Shown piece by piece: positions 47,311 to 59,971 of a stretch of DNA of 64,000 nucleotides; position 1 is the first letter of the stretch, and each line of letters begins with the position of its first letter. Source of the DNA: Corythucha ciliata (Eukaryota; Arthropoda; Insecta; Hemiptera; Tingidae); contig CM075943.1 in assembly GCA_038030265.1 (NCBI GenBank), forward strand, positions 59,681,971-59,745,970, in the 5' to 3' direction. The notes below the pieces were generated by a model, which made no database searches, was not told the DNA's origin, and worked only from the letters and a program-made list of their open reading frames with translations. The position numbers and the translations under genes are program-made.

Positions 47311-47869
47311 GTGAGTGTGCCTGGCGAGTTGCAGTGTATTTCAACTCGCTGACTGTCCGTATTGAATGCATTCCCTACTATTCATTGTTCGAGCGTGCAC
47401 TCTTGCTCCCTGATATATTTCATCAAAACGTAGTTTAGCCGCGTCCGGGCACTTGTACCTATAAGACTCAGCCCGGAAACTGCAATTGCAATTAGCGACG
47501 AAAACCCGACAGTTTTGCCACTGAACTATAACGAAGTCTCTTTGTTTTTCACCAAAACTGATAACCCTCCTCAAGTTTTGAACCTCAGACATTGGAAAAG
47601 AGGAAAGAACATGGAAAATTCAGTATTGAAGCCCACCAGTTTATTGTTTCTTGGTTGACTGCGAGGCCACAAAAATCTGCTGCCATGCATCAAAATCCTA
47701 TAAAAGGCTCGTCTTGAATTACGACAGCACCTTTTGGCTCAATTCAGCAACAAGCCAAGCCTTCAGATGAAATCACGACACAAGGGCTCGGGGCATTCTT
47801 GGGAACAATTAGGAGATTGACTCTTATTAATGTCCAAAAATGGCTCTGGAAACAACTTGTTCGGCCCAA
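47311..47869. other. Intron-like interval
   Basis: Starts with a good donor. No further exon with the needed phase was recognised. Confidence 0.4.
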
Positions 47870-48640
47870 TCGTCGTTGACACTTCCAGAAACGAAATTTT
47901 ACGACTCAGCACCTTAAAAAAAAAACCCAAATTTCACGGGCTTGGCCCTCAAAAACACGATTTCGGGTTCTCGGTAGCATTGGTGTAACCGAAACTTCTC
48001 GGGTTTTGACGCTTCAAAATTTGAATTTCGCTTTAATTGAATCTTTTAATAATGACATTTTTTACTGGATTCAGAGTCTGAAAATTCGTATTTCATGAGT
48101 TCGCCCCTTATAAAAGCACCAAATTTGAGGGGTCGCGGGTCTTTTAAGGGACCAAATTTCGTGGAATTCCAAAAATTCGCGAGTTCTGCTCTGTACGTTA
48201 CACAATTTCACGGATTTATCCCTTTAAATATCCAATTCTACGAGTTTGAATATTTTATGGACTGAATTCCGTTGATTCACCGCAAAACTAAAAACTTTAT
48301 GGGTTTGACTATCAGAAAACTCTAATTTCGAGGTGTTGGCTCTCTCAAAAATCCAAATTCGGTGGTTGAACTCTTAAAAACAATTTACTTGTACGTGATT
48401 GGCTCTTTTCCGCTTCTGAATCAGTCGATTTTGCGGGCTTGGCTCTCATTTGGACGAAATTTAGAGGACTCAGCACCAAATTTCACGGTTTTTGCCATTG
48501 AAAAAATGAAATATATCGCTGGTTTCACCCTTATAAAACGGATGAAGAGGGTTTGGCTCTCTTTGGCCTTGAAACATCAATTTCTAGGGTTTGACACTTT
48601 CAAATTTCAATGGACGGTATTCCGCTGATTTGGCTTCTTT
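47870..48640. repeat. Family E array
   Basis: About 30-bp units with AAATTTCACGGG and TTTGGCTCTC words, strongly diverged, directly followed by family A copy 5. Confidence 0.6.
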
Positions 48641-48659
48641 ACGACATTTCGAGGGTCAT

Positions 48660-51600
48660 TGGATCATTGCTATCCTTCTCCCTGTTGGTTTTGTAGGTTG
48701 GACGATCGGACAGCGATTTGCCTTCTTTCTATCCTCAAATTTTAGAAAATTTGTGCCTTCTTGAGGATAATTCGCGGTTAAAATAGAGAGAATACACCGT
48801 CCATTGGGTCCTTACGAGCACTGAAGTGCTGATCGTCAACGTGCAACTTGCTAACGTGGCAAACACTTTGGAAAAATCGCTAATATTCCTCGCTATAACT
48901 ACGAGGAAGCGCTGATTCGATGGTCTCATCTTACGATCCAACATCCAGGTCCAAATTGTGAAAAAATCACTGATTCGCGGTGTTTGGAGGCCATTCTACG
49001 GCTAATCAACGCAGAAGTGTTGTTTTTGGGTCCAGCCAGTGAGTAAAATTGAGAAAACACGCTCCTACTTCTAATTCAAGGCTGTACAAGTAAAAAAAAA
49101 TCTAGCTTCTTAGCTAATATTGACAAAAGCAACGCAAATTAGGGTTAAAATTTAGCAAAAAAGGCAAATTCACAACTGAAATCGCATAAAATAAAGAGAA
49201 TAGATGCTAATTCAAATACAAAAGTAGCAAACAATGTTATTTATCAGCTAAAATTGAGAAAAATCGCTGCAAATACCCAAAACCACTAAAATCGCAGCTA
49301 ATAATGAGAAAACAAAAATCCATATCTTCTGTACGCTTCAAGACTCAGACTGAAAAACAGCGCTAACCCATGGCAGAACCAGAAAGTAAAAAAAAAATGA
49401 CGATGCGGGGCTAAACAACGCGGCCAAAATTAAGAAAAACTCTAATTATCAGCTCAAATTGAGGAAAAGTGCTCATTCGATGGTAAAAATGAGGGAAATG
49501 GCTAATCTGCAGCTAAAATTGTGGAGAACGCCAGTTCGTGTATAAAATTCAGAAAATTCGCAGGTTAGAAACGCTTGTGCGCTGCTAAAATAAAAACGCT
49601 ATAGTTCACGGCTAAACTTGAGGAAAATCACCAATTTGCCAACAGAATTGTGGTGAAATTGAGAAAAAATGCTAAAATTAAAAATGTAAAAAATGACTAA
49701 TCTGATGTTGAAAATGAGGTACACGCCAATTCGTTGCCAAAATGAAGGCAAATCGCTATGTAAACTATATAAAAACGCCACTGCGCTGCTTAAATTGAGA
49801 AAATGTGCTAGCTAAAATGATGGAAAACCACAAAATCCCGGCTTAAATTGAAAAAACGCAAATGCGTAGCTTCAGTTTGAGGCTGAAAGGCTAAAACTAA
49901 ACAAAAAACGCTAATCTATAGCAATGTAAAAAAATTCAGCTATATTGTTGAAAAATTCACTAATTAGCCCGGCATAAATAAATAAAAACTCAAGTTATCA
50001 GCTCGAATTGGGAAAAAGTACTATTCCCGGCTAAAATTGAGGAAAACGGCAAATACATGGCTGTAAGTTAAAAAACCCGTTGATTCAAGGCTATAACTGA
50101 GAAGAAGCGCTAATCTACGGGTATAGGTATAACAAAATTGCTAACGCGTTGAAAAATTCAATTTTAGGCCTGGCTAAAAATGAGAAAGGCTAAAATATTC
50201 AGCCTAATTGAGAAACAAAGCTAATTCAATGCTAAAAATAATAAACAAAAAATCACCAATTTACAGATGAAATTGTAGAATATGCTAATTCGTGGCTAAA
50301 ATTGAAAAAATCGCTAATTCACTGGCAAAATTGAGGAAAACCACTAAATCCGTTGCTAAAACGCAACTCTCGACGCAAATTTCAGACTGAAATGAAGAGA
50401 AAATTGCTCATTTCGCAGTGGATAGGAGCCACTTTACGAATGAAATGAGAATGAAAAGTCTAACGTGCTGTTCTTTGGCCAAACTCGTGGCTGAAATGAA
50501 GAAAAAGCGCTAATTCAAAGCTGTAAAAGTAAAAAAAAAAAAAAAAAATTGCGCCTATAATTGAAAAAAAAACAAGAAAAAACGCTAGGTAGGGCTGAAA
50601 TTAAGAGTGGCGCTTAAATTGGAAAATTCTCTACGGAAATTGCGAAAAACGATAATTCACGAAATTAAGAAAAGTTATTAATTATCAGCAAAAATTAGTT
50701 GAAGTGATATGAGAAAAATCACTAATAAAATCGCTGCTAAAATTAAAGCAAATCACGAATGAAATTGCGACAAAAAGCGATAATTAGCGGATAAAATTCG
50801 ACAAAAGGCTAATTCTCGGTTGAAATTGGAAAGAATCACTAATTAATTTGGGCCTAAAATTGAGTAAAATCGCTAATTCGCGGATAAAGTCTAGAACAAA
50901 CAATAATTTGCAGATACAAAAATTGAAAAGACCGCTAATTTAGTAGGTAGCTAAAATTGAGAGGAACCCTAAATCGCGGCTAAAATTTAGGAAAACGCTG
51001 ACTCGCTGGTCAAATTTAGGAAAGTGTGAATCCGTGGCCTCTGAAGGCAACTACGGGCTTAAAACTGGGAAAATGCGCTAATCCTTAACTAAGAGTGGAA
51101 AAAAAATTATAATGCAGAACGAAAATGTTTAAAAAACTGCTAATTTTCTGCTATTATTGAGAAAAATCTGGCACGGGAAATACTCTAAGAAAAAGTCTAG
51201 TTTGTAGCTCAAATTGAGGAAAAGTGCTAATTAACTGCTAAAAAATGCAAAACATCGCTATAATCAGCAGAAAAAAACCGCTTTCAAGGTATTAAAAACG
51301 CTATTTCGCATTTCGCTGCAAAAATTAAGGAACGCGCATAAAGTGCAGAAAAAATTCTAATACGCGGTTAAAATTGAAACAATAGAATAACACCAAATTA
51401 GCGGCAAAAATGTAGGAAAACGCAAATCCGTGGCCTCTGATATCAACTTCGGGCTAAAAACTCGGAAAAAGCGCTAAATCCATAGCACCAATTTAAAAAT
51501 AATTTGCTAATTTGCTGTCATTAATGAGAAAAATCACTAATTAGCATGGCTAATCCAATTGAAAACGCCATTTGCAGTTCAAATCGGGGAAAATTGTTAA

Positions 51601-52472
51601 TTCACTGCTAAAAACGTAATACATCCCAAATTTGCAGCAAAAATTGAGGAAAACGCCAATTCAAAGTCACGACGGAATAAAAACGCTACGTCGCTGCTAA
51701 AATTGACGACACTCATACTAATTCGCGGAAATATTGCAGAAAAATATCTAATTCACGGCTAAAATTGAAGAAATTATAATTTTCGGCCGTGGTTGAAAGT
51801 ACGCCAGTCCGGGGCATCTGCCTTTTGTTCGGGGCTAAAAAAAAAAAAAAAAAAGATAATGCGGGGCAAAAATGTTAAAAAAATATTGAGAAAAATCACT
51901 AACTAGCCCGCCTAAAATTTAGAGAAACGATAACTTTTTTCTCAAATTTGGAGTAAGTGGTAATTCGCTGTAAAAATACTGCTAATCTGCTGCTCAAAAT
52001 GAGAACAAGTGCTAATTCGCTGCTGAAAAAGGTAAAACATAGCTATAAGTTGCAGTAAAAATTGAGGAAAACTCGAATTCGCGGCTAAAATTGAGGAAAC
52101 TCACAAATTCGTGGATAAATTGTGTAGAAAAAGCTATCATTTCGACTGTTTGAAAATACGCTGATTTGCGGATTCTGAATAAGGCAACTTTGTGGCTAAA
52201 ATTGAGAAAAAACGCGAATTCCTGGCAAAATAAGTGTAAAAACATCCGCTGCTTCCCGACTAAAATTGATAAAATATCCAATTTGCGACTTAAATTGAGC
52301 ACAAACTCTAATTGGCGGATAGGATGTATAAATACCTAGAACTCGTGGCTAAATTAAGGGGAAATCCATAATTTGATGCTACTTAATAATTTTATGTCTT
52401 GCTTATTTAGTGACTCAAGGGGTCTCATAGAGATTTCCGCCCCGGGCCCCGATAGGTGTCGGTCCGCCAGTG
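48660..52472 (+). mobile_element. Family A element, copy 5
   Basis: The subterminal block at 48690-48880 (GGTTGGACGATCGG and TGAAGTGCTGATCGTCAACG) matches 7950-8210. A minus-oriented array follows for 3.4 kb, then the tail module at 52417-52472 (GGGGTCTCATAGAGATTTCC, CCCGGGCC, GGTCCGCCAGTG). Monomer order parallels copy 1: for example CATGGCTGTAAGTTAAAAAA, then GAGAAGAAGCGCTAATCTA, at 50056-50120 against 8678-8740. The A-rich head is not clear. No ORF. Confidence 0.65.
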
Positions 52473-52790
52473 CTGGAAGGAGGTCCCAGCCACTCCCAGA
52501 ACGAAGAGAGGAAGGCCATCCAGAGGCACCCCAACGCAAAGGAACCCAGCCGCTTCGACACGATGCGCTACCCCGCACAGGAAGGGGTAGATGGAGGGTG
52601 TACGACTCAGAGATCATGAGTTTTGGGATAGTCTGAGTCCAGCTAAGGGACCCGGGCTTGCCACACCCGAAGCATCTCGGAAAGAGATACCGCCCTGGGG
52701 CGTATTACAATTGTATTGGGGCACTCAGAAGTGGAATAAAGCCCACCGTTCTACGAGGTACAATAAAGGGAGCGTGAGTTAACAAAAGTT
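52473..52790. other. GC-rich block after a family A tail, origin unknown
   Basis: 52473-52640 is much GC-richer than its surroundings (CCCAGCCACTCCCAGAACGA and similar), and frames are open on both strands without recognisable domains. It may be the flank the element landed in, or an old retroelement 3' end; I cannot tell. Confidence 0.3.
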
Positions 52791-55700
52791 TATTTAAATC
52801 TTACGGTCTTAAAGTTAAAGAAACAAAGGGGAGACAGCAAACTGTTCTGGCGCCGAGTCTCCCCGTAAATAATAAAAATTAAATGTTATACCGCTCTCTA
52901 ACGTAGTGTAGTGCCCATGTTGAAGGAGTGCAGGGCCTTCACCCATCATCATCAAAACAACAACAAAATTATTGAAAAAATAACTCTTTTTCTTTCACAA
53001 AGAGGGAGATAATATGACGTTTACGGTGGCCTCGTCGTAAATTCCTCCCGTACAAGTGCGTATTTTGAAATTCAACTCTGTGTCAGGTTGATTGAAAAGG
53101 GGAAGGGTGAACCGACCTGCGAAAGTTCTTTGTTGTGCCAGCTGCATGGGACAGTTGCTTGCTACTCGCCGCAAATGCCCCCCCCCCCCCCACGGATGCT
53201 TTATCATTTCTCCTTGATGACCCCTATCTTGTAAGGGGGTATAATAGTGACGAGAAAAACAAAAAAAATGAAAGGCTTCAATTTGTACCAACGACTGATT
53301 GGGGGGGGGGGGGGATTCATTTCAAAACAGCAAGAAATTGGTTTCTTTCTTCGCATTGCACAGGAAATCGCCAGTGAAGACTGGAGGCGCCAGTAAACTT
53401 GGACGTTTAACTTTCCCTCTGATTAGAAGACTTATGCAAAAAAAAAAAAAACAAGGTATCCGGTCGGTAGCTGCGGGAATGAAATGAAGGACATTTAACC
53501 GAGTCTTAAGCATGAGAAGAAGTATAATAACGCGGGTTCTATCGTCAACGGTCGGGGAGGAGGGGGAGATAACAAAAGTTTCTTCTCGAGCTCCTGGAGG
53601 TCATTTTACTATCTTTTTGACGCAAATGACGCGCCCACGTTCCTGAGATTTCCGCAAGAGTGTTACGAAACAACTCACGGAATCTTATCCATTCATAAGA
53701 ATTCCGTTATTTTTATTTAAAAAAAAAAAAGAAGAAGAAACCCACCCTTTGAAATAAATAAGAAGTCTTCATTGAGGTTTAGTTTCAATCTTCAACCCCT
53801 GAAGTACCACTCCCCTTTCTACGACTTTAAAATCTAAAAGAAAACGTGGTAACAGTGACTGGGGGGGGGGAGGGTCTTTTCCGACTCCTTGGAGATTTTG
53901 TTGCCCATGTGTAGCCATATTGGATCAGACCGTGCACAAAAAAAAAAAGTCAGGAACGGAAGTCGTTGTCCCATTGGGCCAAAGCCTCAGACAAACCCCT
54001 TACAAGGAGTCTATTAGTGAGAAAAAGCAGATGCTATGGCTCGAAAATCCCCCCCCCCCCTGAGTTCAAAGTGTATGAAGACGGTGACGAGGAGGGGGGA
54101 CAAAACCGTTGGTGACCCCTCGCTGCGAGTGTTTTCAACATATTGATGGGGAGTGGGGGGGGGGGTCACGCTCGCGAAAAATAAAAATAACGTTTAACGG
54201 CAATTTTAAATCTGAGCGAGAATGACGTGCGTGGGTTGGTGAGGTGGGTTGGGTGGGGGGGGGCCGATGCCTCGCGCGAATCGAGGGCGTGTGATTGATA
54301 AAACAGGATGTTCAACTCGTGAGTTTTATAGCGAAAAAGTAGAAAAAAAAAATTTATATAAAGATAAAAAAATCTAGAAAATGTGAATGTAACACGTTGA
54401 AACGAAGGCGAGATCCCCCCCCCCACCTACCCTCTCCCACAGCCAAACCACAGCAGTTTAACATTTTTGCTCGTGTGTGGTTTGAGCGGCGACGACGACG
54501 TCGCCCTTGGTCAGTTTCTGCCATACTACTATCAGAACGGGTGAACTGAGGTCATCTTCGAGCGACCAAGGCCAAGGACTACTAAACTCGAGTGAGAGAG
54601 AAGAAAAAAAAAATCTTGGTAGATTGTGAAGAGGGCACGCATTAACGAGTGAGAGAGAGAGAGGATAGTAAGAAAAAAAGTGTCGGGAGTGTTATAGGAA
54701 CTGGTCTGGAATGATTCGGATGATTAGCATTCACCCCTTGTTCCCCCTCATCAATACAAAAGCTGATCGTGTTGAGGGTTAGATTTATATTTTAATAATA
54801 AAAATTTGGCAATTAGCCATTCTTAAGTGCTGCAAGAAATATTTTTCTCTATACACCGCATTTCATTACTTAATTCACTTCTTTCCCTGTTGTACCATTC
54901 TTGAGCAGGATAGCAATCGTCGTATCTTATGAGGGCAAACTTTGCGCTTTTTAATGTCTGGAAAATTGAAAAAAGGTGCCTATCGCGCTCCAGTAACGTG
55001 TAATTACTTTGAATATTTTTATCGGTTAGTTTCTCGTTCGTGTTATCTCAGCACGAGGTGCAGGAACGTGTAAAATCTTGTATAATGAGTGTCACATAAT
55101 GTCGATGGTTGTTTAGAATTGGCGGGGAGGTGAGGGAGATTATTTGTGGGGAAAATCAAAGCGAAATCCACACTCCCTGTATTCTCTCTATGCATAATGA
55201 CGATGGTGATGAAATTGGTCGATTCAATGAAATGCACAGAAAGATACGGCGTAACGCACAAGGTTGATTTCACACTTATACCTACCGTGATCTAGTTCGG
55301 GCGTTTTTCACAACTCCATCGTACGTAAATTAATCATTTGGGTTAAGTGCTCATTTTTCTGGGTTCTTCATTCTCATTTTTCCCTCTTTTTTTTTTTCTG
55401 TACAAAAAAAAAAAACTCGGTCAATGTTGGTGCCGCCTCCCCTCCTCATATCCACCAACGAACGTATTTCAATCACGAGGAACTAAAAATAGGCTTTAAA
55501 ACTGTGTTCTCACACAAATATAGGTTTAGGTCTCATTTTTCTGCTGTTCTTGAATTGCACTCCAACTACATATATATTTCATTGAAATTGCTACTGAGGA
55601 GGGCGCACGCTGGAAGGTTATATAGTTGCAATAGAAGGTAAAAAGTTTAGAAATAATTATGAGCGTGTTAAAGCGGACTTTGAGGGCAAATTTGAAAGGA

Positions 55701-56189
55701 TTTCTGCACAGTCGGAAAGGAGAGAGATTGAAACAGCGAAGGTCACGGTAATTTGTTTCTGAAAACTGGAATTAATGTGGTTTGGTATAATAACAAACTG
55801 TCAATATTCCAGAAAAGTCGAAGAGCTTACAACACAGACGTAAAAGTGGCTTCACCCCCCCCCCCTCACGAACAAATTTTTCTGAGTATGAGATAGAAGC
55901 TTCGCGGTCACATTTCTTGGACTAGAAATTTGGCTTGAAACAGCAGTACTGAGTACTGACTACTGAATATAAAGTTATGGGGTTCTAACGAGCTAAAACC
56001 CGCGGAATTATCTTTTTGGAAAAAGCCACACTCACAAAATTGGCATTTTTACCAATACACCAATACAAAGACAGAAAATCAATTGAAAAAAACAAAAAAA
56101 AAACCCCTCCGTCAGAAGACGTTGGAAATCAATTCAACGAAACGTCGCGAAAAACACGCCCCCCGACAGAAAAAGACGGTCGTTAATAT
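52791..56189. other. Single-copy-looking DNA rich in G/C runs, no gene supported
   Basis: C14 (53178-53191), G14 (53301-53314), G10 (53861-53870), C12 (54049-54060), G11 (54155-54165), C11 (55855-55865), several A-runs, and a GA-rich tract (54590-54665). A GC-richer stretch with TCAGTTTC near 54513 could be promoter-like, but nothing else supports it. Confidence 0.4.
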
Positions 56190-56330
56190 ACAGGGTGTTT
56201 GGTAAGTCGACGGGAATAATGCAGGGGGTTTTCCTAGGTCCAAAATGGACCAAAAAAGTTCATGTAAACATAGGTCCGATTTCCAACCGTTTTCGAGATA
56301 ATCGATATTTTAGTATTTTTAGCCACACTG
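56190..56330 (+). repeat. Dispersed-repeat terminus (ACAGGGTGTTTGGTAA type)
   Basis: TATACAGGGTGTTTGG at the start and, later, CATAGGTCCGATTTCCAACC followed by a CGTTTTCGAGATAATCG stretch. From memory, near-identical word combinations are common at repeat ends in insect genomes. I do not know the element class with confidence. Confidence 0.4.
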
Positions 56331-56546
56331 AGAAAAAAGAGGTGAACCGAAGCCATTGCCTGACCAACCGAAGGGCTTTTTCGGCTGACTTGATTTTTTG
56401 TTCGGGTGGGTTTGACCCGTTGTTCGTGTAGACTTCACCCGAATGACGAATTTATGAACCGAAAATTCCTGGACAGCCCTGTCAAGCCGATGTACACGGT
56501 TTACGAGTGGGCCGAACGAGCATCTCACTCCGCTCGAAGCTTCGGT
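56331..56546. other. Flank of the 56547 element
   Basis: CCGAA/TTCGG-rich sequence with small palindromes. Similar CCGAA-rich sequence continues on the other side of the insertion (59801-59960), so the host site may itself be an old repeat. Confidence 0.35.
56539..56546. repeat. 8-bp target duplication, left (GCTTCGGT)
   Basis: Identical to 59793-59800. Confidence 0.88.
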
Positions 56547-57239
56547 CAGGGGCGGATACATGGGGTGGGCGATCGGGCTGAGCCCGAAGGGCCGGAGGCC
56601 CCGAGGGCCAGTGCGGCCGGAGGGCCGATGCCTGCCCCTCCCCCCAACTCTTTGACGGATCCTAGTCCTCCTGAGAAAGCTGGTAACTACAGATTATTTT
56701 TTCTCGGTAATGGTCCTTAAGGTAAGCCTACAGAATCCCGGAACTGGCCTATTATAGGTACAATGAGACAAATGAGAAAACCTATCAAGTAGGGTTTTCT
56801 TAAAACCGGGACAACCTTCAACCCATGACTCATGACACCAGGCTGTTTTATAGCGTATAGTTTAGCAGTTGGCTCAAAATTCACTCATTGAGAACACCTA
56901 CTCTAAAGGCCTGCCGCAGCAATTTGTGCCTCACCCTCATGCTGCATACATTTTCCCCATAATTTGCTGTCTTATGTCTGCACCGATACCGATTTTATGG
57001 TCCCGTGGCAATCTTCAGGGAACTGGGCGTTAGGACTTGATCGGGGACTTAGGCATACTACCTCGTTAGATTCAGCTCAGCTAAGCAGATTGTGATCTTT
57101 GTGTGTAGTTTTTTCTCTTCCACCTAGGGACGCCGCGCCGTGTCCTTAGGGGCGCGTCTAGCAAAATGAGCAGGGGAGAAGGCAGGTGGACGACAAAAAA
57201 TGACCTAAGAAGCCCATTTGACTTATGAGTATTTCAAAA

Positions 57240-58490
57240 CTATAAAATAGCCGAAAATTGAATTTTTTTTTCAATTTTAGCCGTGGATTAACGAGCATTT
57301 CCTCTACACTTTGTCCGCGAATAGGTGATTTTCCTTAATTTTAGCTGCGAAGTAGCGTTTTTATCCCATGTTAGCGATTTTTCTCTATTTTTGCCATGAA
57401 TTGAAGTTTTCCTCGATTTTTGCAGCAAATTATCGATTTTTTACCTTTTCAGCAGTGAATTAGCACTTTGAGCTGCAAGTATGGCGTTTTTCGTTTATTT
57501 CAGCCGCGCTAATTAATTAATTAATTTCTCAATATTGACCGCAATTTTTTTTCAACTTTTAGCTATAGACTAGCTCTTTATTCCAGGTATACGTCCGAAG
57601 TTACCTTCAGAAGCAACAGATTATTGTCTTTTGCTGAATTTTAGCCCCGAGTCAGCGTTATTACTAAATTTTAATCGTGAATTGGCGTTTTCTCTAAAAT
57701 AGCAGTCAATTAGCCGATTTTTTTCATTGGAATCCGCGAATGAACGTTTTTTCTAGACTATCCGCAAATTATCGGACTTTTTAGAAATTTTAGCTGCCAA
57801 TTAATTATCTATTCTTTTCAATTAAGTCCGCGACATTGGATTGTTCCAAGTTTAGCCGCTAAGTAGCGCTTTTTGTCAAACTTCATTAGAAGCTATTTTT
57901 CTCAATTTTTGCCGTGGATTAGCATTTTTCGAAAATTAGCTGTGAATTGTGACTTTTCACTTTTTTATCAGCGAACGGGCACTTTTTTTGCAGTTTCAGA
58001 TGCGAACTTGTCAGTTTTCTCAATTTTAGCCCCGAATTAGCGTGTTTTTTTCTATCGTATAGCCTTAGCGGTTTTTTTTTTGCCTTTTAGCGCTTTCAGA
58101 AAAGCCAATACTGCGTCACGTCTCAATTTTACCAACAGCAAATTAGCGTTTTTTCTTCATTTTAGGCATAAAGTGGCATCTATACACCGCGAATCAGCTA
58201 TTTTTCTCAATTTCTGTCTGGATGTTTCATTGAGATACCGCGAATGAAGGCTTTTGAACAGTTTTTGCCACAAATACTAGCGATTTTTCCCAACTTTTTG
58301 CAGCCGTTGGTACTTTGCCTGCGAGAATAGCATATTAGTACGCCTTCTCATCTTTATCCGCTTACGGACCTAAGAAAAACAAACTGGGGAGCAGCGTATT
58401 CTCTCTATTTTAGCCGCGAAGTTACCCCCAGAAGGCTGCGTTTTCTCTCAATTTGAGCCTTCAGAATAAGCGCTTTTGTGGGCTAAATGG
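57240..58490 (+). repeat. Family A array in the 56547 element, plus orientation
   Basis: Degenerate 30-bp units (CTCAATTTTAGCCCCGAATT style). To its left, CTTAGGGGCGCGTCTAG (57147-57163) resembles a nested element start. Confidence 0.7.
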
Positions 58491-58499
58491 ACTATTCAG

Positions 58500-58908
58500 C
58501 AACACTCCTTGCTGATCACCTGTAAGCACTCCATCCTGTGTCGGATGGATTAAAAATCGTCGAAAGGAGCCAATATCGCTGTCAAACTGCATGCCAAAAA
58601 CTCGTTTTCACGTACCTACAGACATGAACATAAGCTATGTCTTCACTTGTGCCTTTTTGCGTGCGTCAGAGGCGTCATAGCAGGCGGTGTGTTGAACGTG
58701 AGGAATGCGCTATTGCATGCCTCAAAAAGTTGAAAGGAAATCAGAAATTGCGTGCATTGCTTGGACGCATGCTTTGTTGAAAGTTGAAAAGGCTTGTTGA
58801 ATTGAAAGAGGAAGACGAAAGCGCACAAGTGGAGACATAGCTAAAGATCCTTAACATAAGGAGCCCGCGGCGATCCGGCCCCCTCACCCCTGTCACGGTA
58901 CGCTACTA
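58500..58908 (-). repeat. Family A head and subterminal block, reversed
   Basis: AAAAATCGTCGAAAGGAGCC (58552-58571) is the reverse of the GGCTCCTTTCGACG block. It ends in the GC-rich head with CACGGTACGCTACT. Interrupted by the MITE at 58634-58841. Confidence 0.65.
58634..58841. mobile_element. Harbinger-like MITE
   Basis: 208 bp. The ends GCTATGTCTTCACTTGTGC and (reverse) GCTATGTCTCCACTTGTGC match at 18 of 19 bases. TAA flanks both sides (58631-58633 and 58842-58844), as in PIF/Harbinger insertions (TWA). Non-coding. Confidence 0.6.
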
Positions 58909-59590
58909 ATTCACGGACAGAAGTGAGAAAAAGCGCTACTTCGTGGCTCATGTTTCCTTAAAGCTTCCGCGAATAAAGTACAGAAAAAGCGCTAATTCAT
59001 GAATGAAATTGAGAAAAATGGCTCATTAGCGGTTAAGATCAAGAAAAATACGAACTCACCGCAAAAACTCCGAAAAAACGCTAATTCACCGCTAAAATGG
59101 CGAAAAATCGCTAATCCACCGATAAAATTCAGAAGCGCTGACGTGAGGAAACCGCTAATTTGCTATTTAAATGGACAAAACGTCAAATTCGCAGCTTCTA
59201 AAGGTAGCTTTGTGTCAGAAAGTGAAAAAATCGCCAGAAAAAGCTTTACGTAGTTCGCGACGAAAATCGTGACTGAAAGGTATAAAAGTCTATAATTTTA
59301 GCGGCTAAAATGAGGAAAAACGCTAATGCTGTGTGGTTATAATAAGGATAAATGGCTAATTGGGGTTTAAATTGAGAAAATTTGCTAATTCTCAGAAAAT
59401 TGAGAAAATGCCAAGCCGAGGCTTCCGGAGGCAACTTTGCAGCCAATTAGCAAAAAGCGCTAATTTATGGCAGAAATTGAGAAAAATCGTGTCTAAAATG
59501 GAAACGTATCGCTTATTCGCGGTTGGAATGGGGGAAATATCGAATTCACCGATGAAATTGAGAAGAACCTCTGAAGTGTTGAAAAAAGTG
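58909..59590 (-). repeat. Family A array in the 56547 element, minus orientation
   Basis: Units read AAAATTGAGAAAAATCGCTAA on the plus strand. Opposed to the array at 57240-58490. Confidence 0.7.
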
Positions 59591-59792
59591 TAGAAAAAAA
59601 AACCTTTTTTCGACAAGACGGGTGGGTGGATAGCGCTGGTTTAGTGGGTAACTAAAGCATTTTCGGCTATGCGTCTACATTACGTTTTTGTTCGTCCAGG
59701 TACGCACAACCACCAGTGCGTATATTGGGCAATATATTGGGCCGATACTTTCCCAGTGCCCCGGGCCGGACAAATCCGTGTATCCGCCCCTG

Positions 59793-59800
59793 GCTTCGGT
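59793..59800. repeat. 8-bp target duplication, right (GCTTCGGT)
   Basis: Right partner of 56539-56546. Confidence 0.88.
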
Positions 59801-59971
59801 CAAAGGTTAAGTTTGTCCGAATCATCAAGATTCCCGCCCGAAGGTTTCGGGTGGCTTGACTTTCAGACCGATGTTCAGCTCAAGAATATTTTAGACTTCA
59901 GTTTGACACGATTTAGGTTCAAAATGTGTAACAGCCGAACTCTCGGAATCGAAGCGACACGTGCACGTGAC

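Larger units (their letters stand above)
56547..59792 (+). mobile_element. Non-autonomous hAT-like transposon carrying opposed family A arrays
   Basis: 3,246 bp with inverted ends (CAGGGGCGGATACA at left; TGTATCCGCCCCTG at right, 14 of 14 complementary) and a perfect 8-bp duplication GCTTCGGT. Just inside the left end is a GC-rich foldback region (56570-56640). The body holds a plus-oriented 30-bp array (57240-58490), a reversed family A head (58500-58908) containing a small MITE, and a minus-oriented array (58909-59590). There is no transposase frame. This is the best-defined element of its type here and the clearest proof that the arrays are transposon cargo or body. Confidence 0.85.

Noticed and set aside
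53135..53513. Overlapping short frames on both strands
   Set aside because: They are bounded by C14, G14 and A12 runs; no domain and no splice support.
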